NCBI GenBank assembly: GCA_937893415.1
Contig: CALBWZ010000462.1
Coordinates: forward strand, 1 to 8,948
Reading direction: 5' to 3'
DNA: 8,948 bases
DNA from: an uncultured Comamonadaceae bacterium
Lineage (GTDB): Bacteria > Pseudomonadota > Gammaproteobacteria > Burkholderiales > Burkholderiaceae_C
The first letter of the stretch is position 1, and each line of letters begins with the position of its first letter. Shown piece by piece: positions 6,925-8,948 of this stretch. Below the pieces are notes generated by a model. It saw only the letters and a list, made by a program, of their open reading frames with translations. It did no database searches and was not told the DNA's origin. The position numbers were made by a program, and so were the translations under genes.

Positions 6925-7688
6925 GCGTCGTCCTGTACTTCTAAAACCGCACCCAAATAGGCTTCTTGCACACGCGGGTTGTTTTTGACGTTATTGGGTG
7001 TGTCAAATGCAATTACCTCACCGTAAACCACCACCGCAATCCGGTCTGCCAACTCAAATACCACCCCCATGTCGTGCTCTACAGTCAGCAAGGTTTTACC
7101 TTCAGTGACGCTTCGAATCATGCGTATGAAGTGGCTCGTTTCTTCATGGCTCATTCCTGCTGTAGGCTCGTCCAATAATATGACGTCGGCACCACCGCCA
7201 ATGGTGATACCTACTTCAAGCGAGCGCTGTTCAGCATAGGTCAGGTTCATGGCCAAGACGTCACGCCTGGACTGCAAACCCAACATGCTCAGCAGCTCAT
7301 CTGTCTTGTGATTGGCATCACCCAAGCCAGACAAGGCACGCCAAAAGTTATAGCGGTAACCCAGTGACCACAACACGCTGCAGCGCAGGTTTTCAAACAC
7401 ACTTAGTTTAGGGAAAATATTGGTTATTTGAAAGCTACGTGACAAGCCCAAACGGTTGATCTCAAATGGGCGCAATCCAACTATGGATTGGCCGTGCAGC
7501 AATATATCGCCAGAGCTAGGCACAAAGCGACCGCTTATGAGGTTGAATAAAGTGGATTTGCCAGCACCATTGGGGCCAATGATTGCTACACGCTCGCCGG
7601 CGTGGACGTCCAAGTCTATGCCGCGAATAATTTCGGTTGCACCAAAGTTTTTGCGCAAATCACGCAATTGCAACGTTGGCTGTTTCAT
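6921..7688 (-). CDS. livG: Branched-chain (HAAT) ABC transporter ATP-binding protein LivG
   Basis: Second ATPase of the importer, 255 residues, expected to pair with LivF under the LivH/LivM membrane channel. Motifs: Walker A GPNGAGKST (38-46), fully canonical; Q-loop Gln87 in SRSFQITNIF; signature NLTYAEQRSLEV (148-159), where Ala152 stands in the place of the second Gly of LSGGQ (LivG proteins usually have LSYG); Walker B VILLDEPTAGMS (169-180) with Glu174; His-loop His205 in TVEHDMG. The C-terminal region from about 225 is the LivG-type extension ending VQEAYLG plus a short acidic tail. The start overlaps the livM stop by four bases (ATGA), with AGG upstream in the livM coding end, which suggests translational coupling. 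Identification as LivG is firm; the transported substrate is not known. Confidence 0.94.
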   Translation of the reverse strand: MKQPTLQLRDLRKNFGATEIIRGIDLDVHAGERVAIIGPNGAGKSTLFNLISGRFVPSSGDILLHGQSIVGLRPFEINRLGLSRSFQITNIFPKLSVFENLRCSVLWSLGYRYNFWRALSGLGDANHKTDELLSMLGLQSRRDVLAMNLTYAEQRSLEVGITIGGGADVILLDEPTAGMSHEETSHFIRMIRSVTEGKTLLTVEHDMGVVFELADRIAVVVYGEVIAFDTPNNVKNNPRVQEAYLGAVLEVQDDA

Positions 7689-8935
7689 ACGGTACCTGCC
7701 TTTGCACGCTCAATTGACACTTGGACATGTGACCACGCCGCCATAAAGCGACGTCTTCCCCATTCAAACATAGCAAAACCCACGGTAGCCAATACGCCGG
7801 CTTGAACCCAAGGCAAGGCGATACCAGTGTCCCAGGGCATGCCGTACATCAGCAGGACTGGGTCTAGACCAGCGTTGAGTTGGCGGTGGTAGAGCATTTC
7901 AACCACCACGGTTATGCCAACAAACCCGGGCAACGCCGATATAAGCAACAACAGGTAAGGCTTGGTTAGGTTACCCATGAGGCCCTCTCGCCAGACTCGC
8001 ACGTTGTGCAACAAAATGGCTGCGAACCCCCCTGGTGCAAACATCACCATAAATACAAAAATAAGGCCTAGGTACAGCAGCCAAGCATTGGTGAATTCCG
8101 AGAACAACACCAAAGCCAACACCATCAGTATGGCTCCCAATATAGGGCCGAAAAACAAGGTGGCACCACCTAAGAACGTGAACAACAGGTAAGCGCCCGA
8201 ACGTTGCAAACCCACAACTTCGGCCGTCACAATTTCAAAATTCAAAGCTGATAAACCACCAGAAATACCAGCAAAAAAGCCTGCAAACACAAAGGCCATG
8301 TACCGTACCATCTGGGTGTTAAAGCCCACAAACTCAACCCGCTCTGGGTTGTCGCGGGTCGCGTTGAGCATTCGTCCAAGCGGTGTACAAGTGAAGGCAT
8401 ACATCAGCGCCGTAGACACAAATGTATAAATTGCTATCAAGTAGTACAGCTCAACCTGTGGCCCGTATGTGATGCCAAAGGTTTTGGCACCAGCTACGCG
8501 GTTACCGCTTATGCCGCCCTCGCCGCCAAAAAACTCTGGGAACATCAAAGACATGGCCCACACCAATTCACCCACTCCCAACGTAATCATGGCAAAGGGT
8601 GTGGCCGCTTTTTTGGTGGTGATCCAACCCAACACTACAGCTACGAGGGCAGCTCCTAAGCCCCCCGCAATTGGAATGAGGCTGACAGGCAGCCACCACT
8701 GGCCATCACTGACAAGGTTTAGCGTATGTATTGCTAAAAATCCACCCATGCCAGAGTAAACGGCGTGGCCAAAACTAAGCATGCCACCCTGCCCCAACAG
8801 CATGTTGTAACTGAGACATACGATGATCGCAATACCCATTTGTGACAACAGTGTGCGCGACAAAGAGCTGTCAAATACCGTGGGTGCAATTAGCAGAACC
8901 AAGGCGAACACCCACCAAATTCCATATCGTTTCAT
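7685..8935 (-). CDS. livM: Branched-chain (HAAT) ABC transporter permease LivM, long form
   Basis: Inner-membrane permease forming half of the importer's channel, presumably with LivH encoded beyond the right edge. From the preferred start it has 416 residues. Multiple hydrophobic helices span about 5-20, 28-48, 85-107, 115-133, 163-181, 211-231, 246-276 and 284-309. The cytoplasmic coupling loop PLGRMLNATRDNPERVEFVG (185-204) is the LivM version of the EAA motif that contacts the ATPases. YNMLLGQGGMLSFGHA (44-59) is the family's N-terminal signature. Beyond residue 320 there is a C-terminal extension of nearly 100 residues with two further hydrophobic stretches (about 327-347 and 373-391), longer than I would expect of a minimal LivM. 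An ATG at 8944 is in frame but directly abuts the AAGG sequence; the ATG at 8935 has AAGGA at 8 bases, so I chose it. Confidence 0.92.
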   Translation of the reverse strand: MKRYGIWWVFALVLLIAPTVFDSSLSRTLLSQMGIAIIVCLSYNMLLGQGGMLSFGHAVYSGMGGFLAIHTLNLVSDGQWWLPVSLIPIAGGLGAALVAVVLGWITTKKAATPFAMITLGVGELVWAMSLMFPEFFGGEGGISGNRVAGAKTFGITYGPQVELYYLIAIYTFVSTALMYAFTCTPLGRMLNATRDNPERVEFVGFNTQMVRYMAFVFAGFFAGISGGLSALNFEIVTAEVVGLQRSGAYLLFTFLGGATLFFGPILGAILMVLALVLFSEFTNAWLLYLGLIFVFMVMFAPGGFAAILLHNVRVWREGLMGNLTKPYLLLLISALPGFVGITVVVEMLYHRQLNAGLDPVLLMYGMPWDTGIALPWVQAGVLATVGFAMFEWGRRRFMAAWSHVQVSIERAKAGTV

Positions 8936-8943
8936 GGCGTTCA

Positions 8944-8948
8944 TCCTT
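8944..8948 (-). promoter_or_regulatory. Ribosome binding site of livM
   Basis: The minus strand reads AAGGA here, followed by 8 bases and the ATG at 8935. The upstream ATG at 8944 overlaps this sequence and would leave no spacing, so the site decides for 8935. The TGA at 8943-8941 could be the stop codon of the preceding gene, expected to be livH, but its coding sequence is outside the window. Confidence 0.6.

Noticed and set aside
1..8948. CRISPR arrays, tRNA or rRNA genes, insertion sequences, phage or defence genes
   Set aside because: I saw no spaced direct repeats, transposase, integrase or structural RNA signature. Coding sequence fills nearly the whole window with housekeeping-type transport and catabolic genes.

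Overview
The window reads as a piece of a betaproteobacterial chromosome, most likely Burkholderiales and probably Comamonadaceae. I infer this from the proteins: an acyl-CoA dehydrogenase of the long (about 600-residue) type, a thiolase ending in a [17 protein letters not shown] motif, and a branched-chain ABC transporter set with a long LivM all resemble, from memory, proteins common in that family. Base composition is moderate, without strong GC skew at third positions. All seven genes lie on the minus strand, so transcription runs from high to low coordinates. I see no RNA genes, mobile elements, CRISPR arrays or pseudogenes.

Right part (6226-8948): three genes of a branched-chain (HAAT-family) ABC importer, livM, livG and livF, joined by two 4-base ATGA overlaps. 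The other permease (livH) and the periplasmic binding protein are not in the window; they would be expected beyond the right edge. After livF comes an untranslated stretch of about 110 bases and then a clear rho-independent terminator (6083-6113).

Middle (4935-6068): an MFS transporter resembling the YbjJ group. The longest reading frame starts inside the terminator hairpin, so I place its start at 6068, just after the terminator's T-run.

Left part (1-4794): a fatty-acid beta-oxidation cluster in the order fadB-like two-domain enzyme (enoyl-CoA hydratase plus 3-hydroxyacyl-CoA dehydrogenase), acetyl-CoA acyltransferase, acyl-CoA dehydrogenase. The dehydrogenase runs off the left edge. Together these three enzymes supply every step of a beta-oxidation cycle: oxidation of acyl-CoA, hydration, second oxidation, thiolysis. 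A perfect GAACG-CT-CGTTC palindrome upstream of the fadB-like gene is a candidate repressor operator for the cluster.

Most of the window is ordinary metabolism. The observation I rate highest is that the departures from ABC consensus in LivF (Walker A Lys replaced by Arg, His-loop replaced by Gln) and LivG (signature Gly replaced by Ala) all fall in the same composite ATP site of the expected heterodimer. The other site is canonical. This points to an asymmetric importer with one degenerate site. I do not see an undescribed multi-gene system here.
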